NCBI GenBank assembly: GCA_021372515.1
Contig: JAJFUG010000005.1
Location: 1-53,868 of the forward strand
Origin: a bacterium
GTDB taxonomy: Bacteria; Gemmatimonadota; Glassbacteria; GWA2-58-10
Length of the DNA stretch: 53,868 bases
Direction: 5' to 3'
Both the position numbers and the translations under genes were made by a program. Each line of letters begins with the position of its first letter. Positions within the stretch are counted from its first letter, which is position 1. The notes under the pieces are model-generated. The model was not told the DNA's origin, did no database searches, and worked only from the letters and a program-made list of their open reading frames with translations. Shown one piece after another: positions 9,163 to 17,692 of the stretch.

Positions 9163-9935
9163 ATGCCCGCGGTCAGGGAATCGAAATGCTCGGGACGGCA
9201 GAACAGGATCGGCTCGGGCAGGCTCTTGTCGGCGCTCCAGAACGCGGCCGTGACCGGGGCGCCGTCCAGCGTGGCGATCCGCATGCCCCAGGCGCGGTTG
9301 ATCGCCAGGATCGCCGCGGCGTCCCAGAGGTAGACTTTCCCCTGCAGGGAGCCGGCGGTCCCGGCCCGTCCTGTCAACAGGCCGTGGTAGGCGGCGCTGC
9401 CCAGCGAGCGCACCTTGCCCGGGAAATCGATCCAGAAACAGCGGTGCACGTCCGAGGGCACGTACAGCACCGACTCGTTGTCCAGGGGCGCGGCGGCCTC
9501 AGCCGGGAACGGCTGGCCGTTGCGGCGCACCGTGCCCTCCAGGTCGGTGTAGACCAGCTCATCCAGCATAGGGCAGCACACCGCGCCCCAGACCGAGCGT
9601 CCGGCCTCGATCAGCCCCAGCGACACGGCCCAGACCGGCAGGCCCGCGGCGAACGCGCTGGTGCCGTCCACCGGGTCGAGCACCCAGGTCGGCCCGCCGT
9701 TCTCATGCGCCCCGGCGTAGCCTGCCTCCTCGCCCAGCACCTGGAAGCCGGGGGTGATTCCCGCCAGCCGCTTGCGCACCAGGGCCTCCACCGCCCGGTC
9801 GGCCGCGGTGACCACGGAATTGTCGTGCTTGCGCTCGGTGCGCACCTTGCCGAAATAGCTCAAAGCCAGGGCCCCGGCCTCGCGCATCAGGTCCAGGACC
9901 GTACTCTGGTCGAAATCAAGTCCGGTCAATCGCAT
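9138..9935 (-). CDS. Inositol monophosphatase-family phosphatase
   Basis: A 265-residue Mg-dependent sugar-phosphate phosphatase of the IMPase/CysQ/FBPase superfamily. Motifs are GEEAGY (metal-binding Glu) at about residue 69, VLDPVDGTSAF at about 84-94, and the C-terminal WDAAAILAINRAWG (WDxA motif). The substrate (inositol phosphate, PAP or other) cannot be read from the sequence. The 3' end is convergent with, and overlaps, the terminator of the microprotein unit. A minus-strand hairpin with a T-tract (9981-10004) lies in its leader. Confidence 0.88.
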   Translation of the reverse strand: MRLTGLDFDQSTVLDLMREAGALALSYFGKVRTERKHDNSVVTAADRAVEALVRKRLAGITPGFQVLGEEAGYAGAHENGGPTWVLDPVDGTSAFAAGLPVWAVSLGLIEAGRSVWGAVCCPMLDELVYTDLEGTVRRNGQPFPAEAAAPLDNESVLYVPSDVHRCFWIDFPGKVRSLGSAAYHGLLTGRAGTAGSLQGKVYLWDAAAILAINRAWGMRIATLDGAPVTAAFWSADKSLPEPILFCRPEHFDSLTAGIKKQQPPA

Positions 9936-9980
9936 TTTATCTCAACTCTCCCCTCTTTCGTAGCTCCCCAGTCTCGCATA

Positions 9981-10004
9981 AAAAAGGCCCGCAATCCACG
10001 GGCA
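9981..10004 (-). terminator. Hairpin plus T-tract in the phosphatase leader (possible attenuator)
   Basis: Read on the minus strand, GCCCG - seven-base loop - CGGGC is followed by CTTTTTT. No minus-strand gene ends here; the nearest minus-strand start is the phosphatase at 9935, about 45 bases downstream. It may terminate antisense or read-through transcription or act as a leader attenuator. The stem is short. Confidence 0.4.
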
Positions 10005-10118
10005 CATTCCCTCACCGGGCCGTCGGCGACCGGCTGCGGTCACTGTCCGCCCTGACTTGTAAAATAATGCCCCGGAGCTTACTTTTCAAATGAATCGACC
10101 GGAAAGGGAGGAGACGGA

Positions 10119-11096
10119 ATGCCGAGAATGTCGCCCCGCGAGCTGAAAGAACGCCTGAGCGGGCTTTTCACCGCCCACGGGCTGGAGCCGGAGGAATCCG
10201 CGCGCCTGGCCGCGATCCTGACTGAGACCGAGGCCGCCGGACGGCGCAGCCACGGGCTGATCCGGGTGCGCCCAATGCTCAACCACCTGGACAGGCGCGG
10301 CCACAGGCCGGGAGTGTGGCTCAGGACCATGCCGGTGGGGGCTTTGTATGACGGTCGCCAGGGGCTGGGATATTTAGTCGCCTGGCACACCGCGGCCAAG
10401 GCGGCCGAGCTGGCCGCGGCCTCGGGGATCGCCCTGGCCGGGGCCAGGGGCTGCACGCACACCGGGCCGATCGGCTATTTCGCCGGGATGTGCGCCCGGG
10501 CTGGGTTGGTCGGGATGTGTTTCGCCAACTGCTCGCCTTTCGCCGCCCCGTTCGGCGCGACAGAGGCAGTGCTGGGCACGAACCCCGTGGCTTTCGCTTT
10601 CCCGCGAAACGGCCAGGAGCCCTTGGTGGTGGATTTCGGGACCACGGCCGTGACCTACGGCGAGTGCCGGGTGGCGATAGCCGAGGGCCGCTCCCTGCCC
10701 GGGGGCGTGGCCCTGGACAGCGCGGGACATCCCACCACCGACCCGCAGGCGGCTATCGACGGCGGCACGTTGCTGCCGTTCGGCGCTCACAAGGGTTACG
10801 CCCTGGCCCTGGCCGTGCAGGTGCTGACCAGCGCGGTCATAGGCAGCGCGGCAGTGCCGGAGCCGGGCCAGGACTACGGATTGACCGTAATGGCGTTCAA
10901 GCCCGACCTGCTCGTGAGCCTGGAACAGTACGAGAGCAGCCTGGAGGAGCTTTCCGCGGCGGTGCACTGCGCGCGTCCGGCCGACCCGGCACGACCGGTG
11001 CGCCTGCCAGGTGAGGGGACCCTGAGCCGCAGGGCAACGGCCGTGCGCGAGGGTATCGACATCCCGGAGGCGCTATTAAGGGAGGTTTTCGGTTGA
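10119..11096 (+). CDS. Malate/L-lactate dehydrogenase family oxidoreductase (Ldh2)
   Basis: A 325-residue NAD(P)-dependent 2-hydroxyacid dehydrogenase of the MDH2/LDH2 family (malate, lactate, ureidoglycolate and sulfolactate relatives). Family signatures are RRSHGLIR near residue 46, GCTHTGPIGYF near 112, GTNPVAFAFP near 155, DFGTT near 175 and GAHKGYALAL near 225. It is somewhat shorter than the usual 340-360 residues. GGGAGGAG upstream supports the ATG at 10119. The substrate cannot be assigned; no pathway neighbours help. Confidence 0.88.
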   Translation: MPRMSPRELKERLSGLFTAHGLEPEESARLAAILTETEAAGRRSHGLIRVRPMLNHLDRRGHRPGVWLRTMPVGALYDGRQGLGYLVAWHTAAKAAELAAASGIALAGARGCTHTGPIGYFAGMCARAGLVGMCFANCSPFAAPFGATEAVLGTNPVAFAFPRNGQEPLVVDFGTTAVTYGECRVAIAEGRSLPGGVALDSAGHPTTDPQAAIDGGTLLPFGAHKGYALALAVQVLTSAVIGSAAVPEPGQDYGLTVMAFKPDLLVSLEQYESSLEELSAAVHCARPADPARPVRLPGEGTLSRRATAVREGIDIPEALLREVFG

Positions 11097-11133
11097 ACGG
11101 GCGTGGCACGGAAAGAGTGGAAGTCCTTGAGAC

Positions 11134-11162
11134 TTGACAGAAAGCGGGTCCGGCTTTAGATT
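11134..11162 (+). promoter_or_regulatory. Promoter of tRNA-Glu
   Basis: A perfect TTGACA (11134-11139), a 17-base spacer and TAGATT (11157-11162) predict a start near 11169, 28 bases before the tRNA. It follows the dehydrogenase gene by under 50 bp. Confidence 0.8.
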
Positions 11163-11196
11163 TCGCGTCTCGCAGGCATGAAACCGCAGCTTACGC

Positions 11197-11272
11197 GTCC
11201 CCATCGTCTAGGGGCCCAGGACTCCGCCCTTTCACGGCGGCAACAGGGGTTCGAATCCCCTTGGGGACGCCA
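11197..11272 (+). tRNA. tRNA-Glu (anticodon TTC)
   Basis: The acceptor stem GTCCCCA (11197-11203) pairs with TGGGGAC (11262-11268). The anticodon stem CCGCC/GGCGG encloses loop CTTTCAC with anticodon TTC at 11231-11233. A TTCGAAT T-loop is present, and the CCA end is encoded at 11270-11272. All arms fold without mismatch in the main stems. It has its own promoter and terminator, so it is a stand-alone unit. No integrase or att duplication is seen beside it. Confidence 0.97.
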
Positions 11273-11286
11273 AAGATATAGAGAAG

Positions 11287-11316
11287 GCCGCTGGGACACC
11301 CCAGCGGCTTTTTTTA
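11287..11316 (+). terminator. Terminator of tRNA-Glu
   Basis: GCCGCTGGG (11287-11295) pairs perfectly with CCCAGCGGC (11300-11308) around ACAC, followed by eight T residues. Confidence 0.92.
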
Positions 11317-11457
11317 TCGACATGCCGGGTTGTCAAAGGCAATCGCGGCCGGCGGATGGTGACTGTTCCGGTGTCTGGAGCTTGCCCCCCGTGGAAACGC
11401 TGCTCCTCCACGGTCCCGGCTTGACATTCCTCTGCCGGGCGAATTACCAGAATCGAC

Positions 11458-11486
11458 TTGACACTTCCATGCAACTTAATTATTTC
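11458..11486 (+). promoter_or_regulatory. Weak candidate promoter for the GH27 gene
   Basis: Two TTGACA hexamers occur (11421-11426 and 11458-11463). The second is followed after 17 bases by TATTTC at 11481-11486 in an AT-rich tract, about 70 bases before the start codon. The -10 match is poor, so this is tentative. Confidence 0.35.
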
Positions 11487-11555
11487 TAACTGTTTTACAA
11501 AATGCTCTAAAAACACAAAAGGCGCTTCACGGACGGCTTCTTCCCGGAGATTGAA

Positions 11556-12764
11556 ATGAAAAACCTGCTCTGGCTGCTGCTCGCGTTCTGTGTCTCAAAT
11601 GCATCCGCACAAAAATTTGATGGTTTGGCCAAGACCCCGCCGATGGGTTGGAACAGTTGGAATAAGTTCAACTGCGATGTGAATGAAGCCATGATCCGGG
11701 AAATAGCGGATGCGATGGTCAGCAACGGCATGAAAGAGGCAGGCTACCAGTATATCAATATCGATGACTGCTGGCACGGGGAACGCGACAGCCTCGGCTT
11801 CATCCAGGTTGACCCCGAGCGGTTCCCGTCCGGCATGAAAGCGCTGGCCGATTATGTCCACTCGAAGGGACTGAAATTTGGAGTCTACTCGGATGCCGGC
11901 TGGCAGACCTGTGCCGGCCGTCCCGGCAGCCGTGGCTATGAATACCAGGACGCGATGCGCTACGCGGAGTGGGGTGTGGATTACTTGAAATACGATTTCT
12001 GCAATACGGAGGGGCTGAACGCGGAGGGCGCATATATGACCATGCGCAACGCGCTTTTCAAAGCTGGACGCCCGATCGTATTCAGCATTTGCGAGTGGGG
12101 CAGCAACAAACCCTGGCTTTGGGGCAAAAATATCGGCAACCTCTGGCGCACTACCGGCGATATCGGAGTCGCTTTCGACGGGGATGTCGACCATGGCGAT
12201 TGGAAATCACTGGGTGTTTTGCACATCCTCGACCTCCAGGTCGAGTTGCGCCAGTACGCCGGACCGGGCCATTGGAATGACCCGGACATGCTGGAAGTCG
12301 GAAATGGCCTGACGGTCAGCGAGGACCGCGCCCATTTTTCCATGTGGTGCATGCTGGCGGCCCCGTTGATCTCGGGTAACGACTTGAGGAACATGCCCAA
12401 AGAGACCCTTGAAATACTGACTAATAAAGAGGCCATCGCCGTTAACCAGGACACTCTCGGAATACAGGGATTCAAGTATTCCTCGAACGACAGCCTTGAA
12501 ACCTGGTTCAAGCCTTTGGCCGGCGGCGACTGGGCCGTATGTTTTCTGAATCGTGGACTGACGTCCAAAACCGTTGAATTCTCGTGGATCGAGCATCCCA
12601 TATCGGATTCGCTTTCCGGAAGAGCGATTGATTTCAAGCAGGCGGCTTTCAAGGTCTACGATGTCTGGACGCACAAGGAGTGCGGCAAGACAGACAAAAC
12701 CTTCAAGGGCAGCATAGCCTCACACGATGTCATCATGCTGAGATTGAAGCCTCTAAAGAAATAG
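11556..12764 (+). CDS. Secreted alpha-galactosidase, GH27
   Basis: A 402-residue glycoside hydrolase family 27 enzyme that releases terminal alpha-galactose (or alpha-N-acetylgalactosamine). A signal peptide (to about SNASA, residue 18) sends it out of the cytoplasm. The catalytic barrel starts at TPPMGWNSWN (residues 27-36). YLKYDFC carries the nucleophile Asp147, and LWRTTGDI places the acid/base at Asp202. A C-terminal beta domain ends near residue 400. GGAG eight bases upstream sets the ATG. Base composition is lower in GC than the nearby genes. The next gene downstream is a TauE-type transporter on the same strand. Confidence 0.93.
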   Translation: MKNLLWLLLAFCVSNASAQKFDGLAKTPPMGWNSWNKFNCDVNEAMIREIADAMVSNGMKEAGYQYINIDDCWHGERDSLGFIQVDPERFPSGMKALADYVHSKGLKFGVYSDAGWQTCAGRPGSRGYEYQDAMRYAEWGVDYLKYDFCNTEGLNAEGAYMTMRNALFKAGRPIVFSICEWGSNKPWLWGKNIGNLWRTTGDIGVAFDGDVDHGDWKSLGVLHILDLQVELRQYAGPGHWNDPDMLEVGNGLTVSEDRAHFSMWCMLAAPLISGNDLRNMPKETLEILTNKEAIAVNQDTLGIQGFKYSSNDSLETWFKPLAGGDWAVCFLNRGLTSKTVEFSWIEHPISDSLSGRAIDFKQAAFKVYDVWTHKECGKTDKTFKGSIASHDVIMLRLKPLKK

Positions 12765-12949
12765 CAATCGGTTATGGCTTTGCGCTTGTTCAAGGAATTC
12801 CAGGGAATTTTCTATCCCTGGGCAGACCTCTGACAGATTCATTCCGCCGCCTTCCGGCCGGCATGATCTGAACCACTGTTGGGGCCTGCATTCAAATCTT
12901 GTTTCCTCACTCTCTGAATGGCGTGCCGATAAATGAAAGCCGAACAGTT

Positions 12950-13738
12950 ATGAACTGGGAAACGAATATCCTGCCTTTGCTGTTCACCAGTCTGGCTCTG
13001 AAAATATTCCTTCTGGCCCTGCTGTTCGAGGTAATCGATGCCGCGCTGGGTCAGGGTTACGGGACACTCGGAGCGCCTACCTTTATCCTGATGGGCTTCG
13101 ATCCCAAGGCCGTTGTCCCGGCAATCCTGATCTCCCAGGCCATCGGCGGGCTGGTCAGCGCGGTGTGCCACCACAAGTTCAACAATGTCGATTTTGGGCA
13201 CTGGCGCACCAACGACCTGAAAAGAGTGCTCTTCATAGCCCTGTTCGGCATCGTGGGGGTCACCATCTCCAGCATCCTGGGGATAAAACTGCCTAAAAGC
13301 ATCATGTCCGTCTATATCGGCCTGATGGTGGTGGTGATCGGGGCTATGGTGGTGAGCGGGATAAGGTTCAATTTCTCCTGGAAAAAGCTGGCCCTTATCG
13401 GCACGATAAGCGCGTTCAACAAGGGGCTGTCCGGGGGCGGCTACGGGCCCCTGGTGGCCGGCGGGCAGGTGGTGATCGGGGTGGACGGCAAAGCCGCGGT
13501 GGGGATTACGGATTTCGCCGAGGCGCCGATCTGCCTCACCGGCTTTGCGATCTGGACTTTTATGGGAGGGACGCCTCCTCTTGATTTAACACTGCCTATG
13601 TGTATCGGCGCGGGAATAGCCCCGCTTTTCGGCGCCTGGCTCACCTACAGGATACCGACCAAGCACCTCCGGTTCGTCCTGGGCGGGGTATTGTTATTGC
13701 TCGGGGTTTTGTGTCTTCTGAAGGTCATCAACCCATGA
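12950..13738 (+). CDS. TauE/SafE-family anion exporter
   Basis: A 262-residue polytopic inner-membrane protein of the TauE/SafE/YfcA family, implicated in export of sulfite or organosulfonates. About eight hydrophobic helices and an internal repeat are visible, with the family segments GQGYGTLGAPTFILMGFDP near the first helix and GLSGGGYGPLVAGGQVVIG near the middle. The ORF extends upstream to 12899, but the ATG at 12950 (MNWETN) is the first that begins right before the first helix; its ribosome site is weak. It ends 58 bp before a hairpin. The true substrate is unknown. Confidence 0.85.
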   Translation: MNWETNILPLLFTSLALKIFLLALLFEVIDAALGQGYGTLGAPTFILMGFDPKAVVPAILISQAIGGLVSAVCHHKFNNVDFGHWRTNDLKRVLFIALFGIVGVTISSILGIKLPKSIMSVYIGLMVVVIGAMVVSGIRFNFSWKKLALIGTISAFNKGLSGGGYGPLVAGGQVVIGVDGKAAVGITDFAEAPICLTGFAIWTFMGGTPPLDLTLPMCIGAGIAPLFGAWLTYRIPTKHLRFVLGGVLLLLGVLCLLKVINP

Positions 13739-13796
13739 ACCGGAAGCAAAGATTCAGGAACGCATAGAATAGTCTGATTCAGAAACATGAACAAAG

Positions 13797-13840
13797 GAAG
13801 CCGTCCGGCGCGCACAGAGCCGGGCGGCTTCTCTATTTGT
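13797..13840 (+). terminator. Probable terminator after the TauE-type gene
   Basis: GAAGCCGTCCGGC (13797-13809) pairs with GCCGGGCGGCTTC (13819-13831, one G-T pair) around a nine-base loop; the following TCTATTTG is a modest T-tract. Confidence 0.65.
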
Positions 13841-13931
13841 ACACTGGGAAGCGTTTTATTAGGGGTTGGTCAATATACGGCAGCGAGCTGTCCCCCACTC
13901 CGGTGGATGGACGGAACCTTCCCTGCGCGGT

Positions 13932-15122
13932 TCAGTCTGCTCCGCTAAATTCAAGCCACTGCCCGTTTTCGAGATAATAAACAGTCGAGGCTTTCTCGAT
14001 GAAAATATAATTGATACCCAGGTGATCGATCTGCTTGGGCGGCTCGTTGCCACCATAGTATTCGTAATGCTCCAGGATGTACTTCTTGTCCGCCGCAGCA
14101 ATAGTAATCCAGATGAAGGCTTTTCTTTTTTGGGCATCAGCTCCGGGCACGAAAAGATGTTTCAGGACCTCAAGCACCGTATCCGCCCTGCCTTCGGGAA
14201 ACATCAGAAGGAACTGAGTGGTGTCCCGAACCGCCAGCAGGGCAATGTCCGGCTCCCCTATGCCGTCAAAATCGGCTTGGACAACGTTGTCCGGGATGCT
14301 GTCCTCCTCGTAGAATGAAACAGGAATCTTGTAGCCTCCTTGCTCAAGCCAGTCGGCAACTGGAACAGGCAAAGTCGGGATGCCACGCGGAGCGATAAGA
14401 GCCGTGTCTATCGGGATGGTGCTCATCCTGAGCGAATCATCGGTGATCGAGCACCATTTACCCTGGCTGCAATAGTACCAGGTTCGTTTATCCTCATAAT
14501 ATGAGAAACGCTTATCCTGCCAATTGAGCAGAATCCCATCCAGAAAAACCGTGTCTCCATTTTCGGCCGTTACGAACGGCGGCGGCATATTCGTTTCACC
14601 GTAAAAGAAATAGGCATTCTCCATACTCATATCATCGAGCAGATCCACATACAGCAGTGAATCTCTCATATTACCCTCAGACTGATCTGTGTTGAGAGGC
14701 TTAGTCATGACGACAGCCGGTTCTGTTCCCGCAACTGAGTCGAATACAATCAGATCGAGGTTGATTCCTCTCAGAGCCAGCACGGCCCAGGCTCTTTGTC
14801 CGGGCTGGATAAACTGGCCCGACCTCACGTTATTCGTCTCGCCGTAATTCGGATATTGAGGGATCAGATAGCCGTTGCGGGTCAGCCAGGAACAGAATTT
14901 TTCCGGCAACTCGGGAAACGCCTCCGGCCGCAAGAGGCATACATACGCATGCGGTCCGCCCTCCTCGGAGAACTTTACCAGAATAGGGGAGGTATTCCTT
15001 ACTTCGGGCTTAGCCACCTCGGGCGGCGCAGTCTGTACCGTCGCAGGAGTGGGACTCTGTTGCTTTGTGGAGCACACAGCCAGACTGAGGACCAGTAGAA
15101 AAGCAGTTTTACGAAAAACCAT
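13932..15122 (-). CDS. Lipoprotein with an internal duplication, unknown function
   Basis: A 396-residue protein with a signal peptide and probable lipid-modified Cys17 (SLAVC), then a Thr/Pro/Gln linker. The body holds two related halves. The first starts at about residue 79 (WLTRNGYLIPQ, then a VRSGQF...WAVLAL segment). The second starts at about 258 (WLEQGGYKIPV, then VVQADFDGIGEPDIALLAV). Each pairs a WLxxxGYxIP motif with an acidic, FG-GAP-like strand segment. I recognise no named family. GGGAGG gives a strong ribosome site for the ATG at 15122. A promoter is visible at 15154-15183. Confidence 0.72.
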   Translation of the reverse strand: MVFRKTAFLLVLSLAVCSTKQQSPTPATVQTAPPEVAKPEVRNTSPILVKFSEEGGPHAYVCLLRPEAFPELPEKFCSWLTRNGYLIPQYPNYGETNNVRSGQFIQPGQRAWAVLALRGINLDLIVFDSVAGTEPAVVMTKPLNTDQSEGNMRDSLLYVDLLDDMSMENAYFFYGETNMPPPFVTAENGDTVFLDGILLNWQDKRFSYYEDKRTWYYCSQGKWCSITDDSLRMSTIPIDTALIAPRGIPTLPVPVADWLEQGGYKIPVSFYEEDSIPDNVVQADFDGIGEPDIALLAVRDTTQFLLMFPEGRADTVLEVLKHLFVPGADAQKRKAFIWITIAAADKKYILEHYEYYGGNEPPKQIDHLGINYIFIEKASTVYYLENGQWLEFSGAD

Positions 15123-15153
15123 ACCTACCTCCCTGGATTTGAGGATTGCAGTA

Positions 15154-15183
15154 AGTATAATTTATTACCTTTTCGCCGGTCAA
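15154..15183 (-). promoter_or_regulatory. Promoter for the duplicated-domain lipoprotein
   Basis: On the minus strand, TTGACC (15183-15178), an 18-base spacer and TATACT (15159-15154), each 5 of 6, sit 32 bases before the start codon. Confidence 0.65.
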
Positions 15184-15212
15184 CGTTTTTTTCTCTTTCC
15201 GCACAACCCGGC

Positions 15213-15241
15213 TTGACAACCCTCAAGCCGTCTTTTATCCT
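15213..15241 (+). promoter_or_regulatory. Promoter for the methyltransferase gene
   Basis: TTGACA (15213-15218), 17 bases, TATCCT (15236-15241, 4 of 6). It is divergent from the minus-strand promoter 30 bp away, and the next start codon is the GTG at 15295. Confidence 0.55.
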
Positions 15242-15294
15242 CAGCACTGTAATATTCTTTTCTTTTTACCCGGCCTATCCTCTTGGGATAAAAA

Positions 15295-15930
15295 GTGCTG
15301 AAAACCCTGTTTGGGCTTCTCGGCCTGTTCATTCTGGTCAGCCTCGCCTGGCGTCTGGCCTCCGGGCGGCGCTCCCTGCCCTGCCCGTCCTGGCTGCGCT
15401 GGCTGGTGGAGCTGGACAACCCGTTCTGCCGCACCGGCCGGGCGGCGGTGATCCTGTCGCGCCTGGACCTTCGCCCCGGCCTGGCCGTGCTGGATGCCGG
15501 CTGCGGCCCCGGGCGGCTGACCATTCCCGCGGCCGGGAGCGTGGGGCCGCAAGGACAGGTGACAGCCCTGGACATCCAGCGCGGGATGTTGGAGCGGGTC
15601 CGGGCCCGGGCGAGGGCCGAGGGCCTGGAGAACATAACCCTGATCGAGGCCGGGGCCGGCCAGGGCCGGCTGGAGCGCGGGCGGTTCGACCGGGCGCTGC
15701 TGGTCACGGTGCTGGGCGAAATTCCACAGCCCGAGGCAGCCCTGAAAGAGATTTTCGATTCGCTCAAGCCGGGAGGTGTGCTCTCTGTGACCGAGCTGAT
15801 TTTCGACCCGCATTTCCAGCCCCGCGGCAAAGTGGCGCGCCTGGCCGTATCGGCCGGATTCCGCCAGAGAGCATCCTTCGGCGGCAGTCTGGCCTACACG
15901 CTCAATTTCGAGAAACCCACGTCCGGCTGA
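15295..15930 (+). CDS. SAM-dependent methyltransferase, class I
   Basis: A 211-residue protein with an N-terminal hydrophobic helix (residues 2-19, MLKTLFGLLGLFILVSLAW) that may tether it to the membrane. A Rossmann-type methyltransferase domain follows. Motif I is VLDAGCGPGRLTIP (about residues 65-78), the acidic residue after strand 2 is in ALDIQ (about 90), and LKPGGVLSV follows (about 157-165). The substrate is unknown; the UbiE/arsM-like fold family is broad. The start codon is GTG. The gene lies 155 bp before the Tat-exported oxidoreductase on the same strand. Confidence 0.82.
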   Translation: MLKTLFGLLGLFILVSLAWRLASGRRSLPCPSWLRWLVELDNPFCRTGRAAVILSRLDLRPGLAVLDAGCGPGRLTIPAAGSVGPQGQVTALDIQRGMLERVRARARAEGLENITLIEAGAGQGRLERGRFDRALLVTVLGEIPQPEAALKEIFDSLKPGGVLSVTELIFDPHFQPRGKVARLAVSAGFRQRASFGGSLAYTLNFEKPTSG

Positions 15931-15939
15931 AAAAAACCA

Positions 15940-15968
15940 TTTTCAACCCGCCGCGCTGGTGCTATTAT
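15940..15968 (+). promoter_or_regulatory. Tentative promoter for the Gfo/Idh/MocA gene
   Basis: TTTTCA (15940-15945), 17 bases and TATTAT (15963-15968, 5 of 6) directly follow the methyltransferase stop codon. The -35 is weak. Confidence 0.4.
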
Positions 15969-16085
15969 CCGTAGGTGACAGCTTGACATCCCACCTGAGC
16001 CTCGCCGGGCCCACAGCGCGCCCGGCCCCGCCCAGAACCACCACGACCGGCCGCGCAGTAAACAGAGAGCAGAAGGAGGCGATGC

Positions 16086-17555
16086 ATGTCAAACGGGGAC
16101 AACCACATCTCAAGACGCAGCTTTTTCTTCTACGGCAGCCTGCTCGCCGGGGCGATCCCGGCGGCCGGGTTCGGCAGTGTGCCCTCCCTGAGCCGCCTGG
16201 GCTACAAATCCCCCAACGAGAAGCTGAACATCGCCTCGATCGGGGCCGGGGGACGGGCCGCCGGGGACATCGACGGCTGCACGTCCGAGAATATCGTGGC
16301 CCTCTGCGACGTGGATGACCGTCAGGCCGCCGAGACCTACGCCAAATTCCCGAACGCCAGGAAGTACAAAGATTTCAGGAAGATGCTGGACAAGGAGGGC
16401 CGGGGGATCGACGCGGTCATAGTCGGCACCCCCGACCACATGCACGCCACGCCCGCGATCTGGTGCATGGAGCGCGGTCTGCATGTCTACGTGGAAAAGC
16501 CCCTGACCCGCACGGTCTGGGAGGCGCGCCAACTGACCAAGGCCGCCGAAAAGTACAAGGTCGCCACCCAGATGGGCAACCAGGGCTACTCGAACGAGGG
16601 CACCCGCCTGGCCTCCGAGGTGATCTGGTCGGGCGAAATCGGCAACGTGACCGAGGTCCACGCCTGGACCAACCGTCCGATCTGGCCCCAGGGCATGAGC
16701 CAGGTCCCGGCCCCCGAGCCGGTCCCCGCCGGCCTGGACTGGGACCTCTGGCTGGGCATGGCCAGAATGCGGCCTTTCACCTCCGGCGCGGCCCCCGCGG
16801 GTGAGGCCGGGTTCTACCTGCCGTTCAACTGGCGCGGGTTCTTCGATTTCGGCTGCGGGGCGCTGGGCGACATGGCCTGCCATATCCTGGGCGCGCCGCA
16901 CATGGCCTTGCGCCTGGGACCGCCCACGAGCGTGGAGGTGGTGCGCCAGGAGGGCAAGAACGACCTGTCGTTCCCCAGCGCCTCGGTGATCCGTTTCGAG
17001 TTCCCGGCCCGCGGGTCGATGCCGCCGCTCAAGCTCACCTGGTATGACGCGATGAAAGACGTGCCCATGCGTCCGGCCGGAATCCCCGAGGATCAATTGC
17101 TTCTCGGCTGGGGTTTGGATGTGGGCCACGGGCTGGCGCCGCTCAAGCCCGAGCCCCCGGCCGACGGTGAAAAACCGCGCCGCCCGCCGGACCAGGCCAA
17201 CGGGGCCATTTTCATCGGCGACAAGGGCATCCTCACCACGGACAGCTACGCCGGCAACGTGCGCCTGCTGCCCGCCGAGCGGATGGTGGATTTCAAGAAC
17301 CCGCCGCGGTTCCTGACCCGCTCGCCGGGCCACCACCGCGACTGGATCCGCGCCTGCAAGGGCGGCGATCCGGCCTGCTCCAATTTCAGCGTGGCCGGGC
17401 CGTTCACCGAGTGGATCCTGCTGGGCTCGATCGCCCTGCATTTCGAGGGCAAGCTGCTCTGGGACGCCGAGCGCATGCGTTTCTCCAACAACAACGAGGC
17501 GAACAGGTATCTCAAGCCCGAGTTCCGCAAGGGCTGGGAGTTCCACACAGTCTGA
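16086..17555 (+). CDS. Tat-exported Gfo/Idh/MocA-family oxidoreductase
   Basis: A 489-residue NAD(P)-dependent sugar oxidoreductase. The N-terminus has a twin-arginine signal (SRRSFFF, Arg10-Arg11, then a hydrophobic stretch to about residue 30), so the folded, cofactor-loaded enzyme is exported. A dinucleotide-binding segment (ASIGAGGRAAGD, about 51-62), VGTPDHMH (about 118) and the conserved YVEKPLT (about 138) define the family. The C-terminal domain has insertions typical of Planctomycetes/FCB versions (GALGDMACHI). GAAGGAGG supports the start. Tat-exported relatives include GH109-like glycosidases that use NAD transiently, so a hydrolytic activity is possible. Confidence 0.88.
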   Translation: MSNGDNHISRRSFFFYGSLLAGAIPAAGFGSVPSLSRLGYKSPNEKLNIASIGAGGRAAGDIDGCTSENIVALCDVDDRQAAETYAKFPNARKYKDFRKMLDKEGRGIDAVIVGTPDHMHATPAIWCMERGLHVYVEKPLTRTVWEARQLTKAAEKYKVATQMGNQGYSNEGTRLASEVIWSGEIGNVTEVHAWTNRPIWPQGMSQVPAPEPVPAGLDWDLWLGMARMRPFTSGAAPAGEAGFYLPFNWRGFFDFGCGALGDMACHILGAPHMALRLGPPTSVEVVRQEGKNDLSFPSASVIRFEFPARGSMPPLKLTWYDAMKDVPMRPAGIPEDQLLLGWGLDVGHGLAPLKPEPPADGEKPRRPPDQANGAIFIGDKGILTTDSYAGNVRLLPAERMVDFKNPPRFLTRSPGHHRDWIRACKGGDPACSNFSVAGPFTEWILLGSIALHFEGKLLWDAERMRFSNNNEANRYLKPEFRKGWEFHTV

Positions 17556-17627
17556 GCCGGCTGTTTACCCCAGCGGGCTGATGCATGAGAAACTGCGCGT
17601 GATAGGCCCACGCTGGCAAAGCTGTTT

Positions 17628-17692
17628 CTTGCCTTACTCTCAAGTATACGGCAAGATAAAAGGACCTGTCCTTAGGGGCAGGTCCTTTTTCT
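17628..17692 (+). terminator. Double hairpin with T-tract between oxidoreductase and VIT1-type gene
   Basis: A TCTTGCC/GGCAAGA stem (about 17628-17656) is followed by AAAAGGACCTG (17658-17668) pairing with CAGGTCCTTTT (17679-17689). The second stem with its T-run looks like a normal terminator for the oxidoreductase. It lies only about 55 bases before the next start codon, so a role as leader attenuator for the transporter is also possible. Confidence 0.7.

Noticed and set aside
11197-11272. tRNA-Glu as integration site
   Set aside because: No integrase gene and no downstream copy of the tRNA 3' end is visible.
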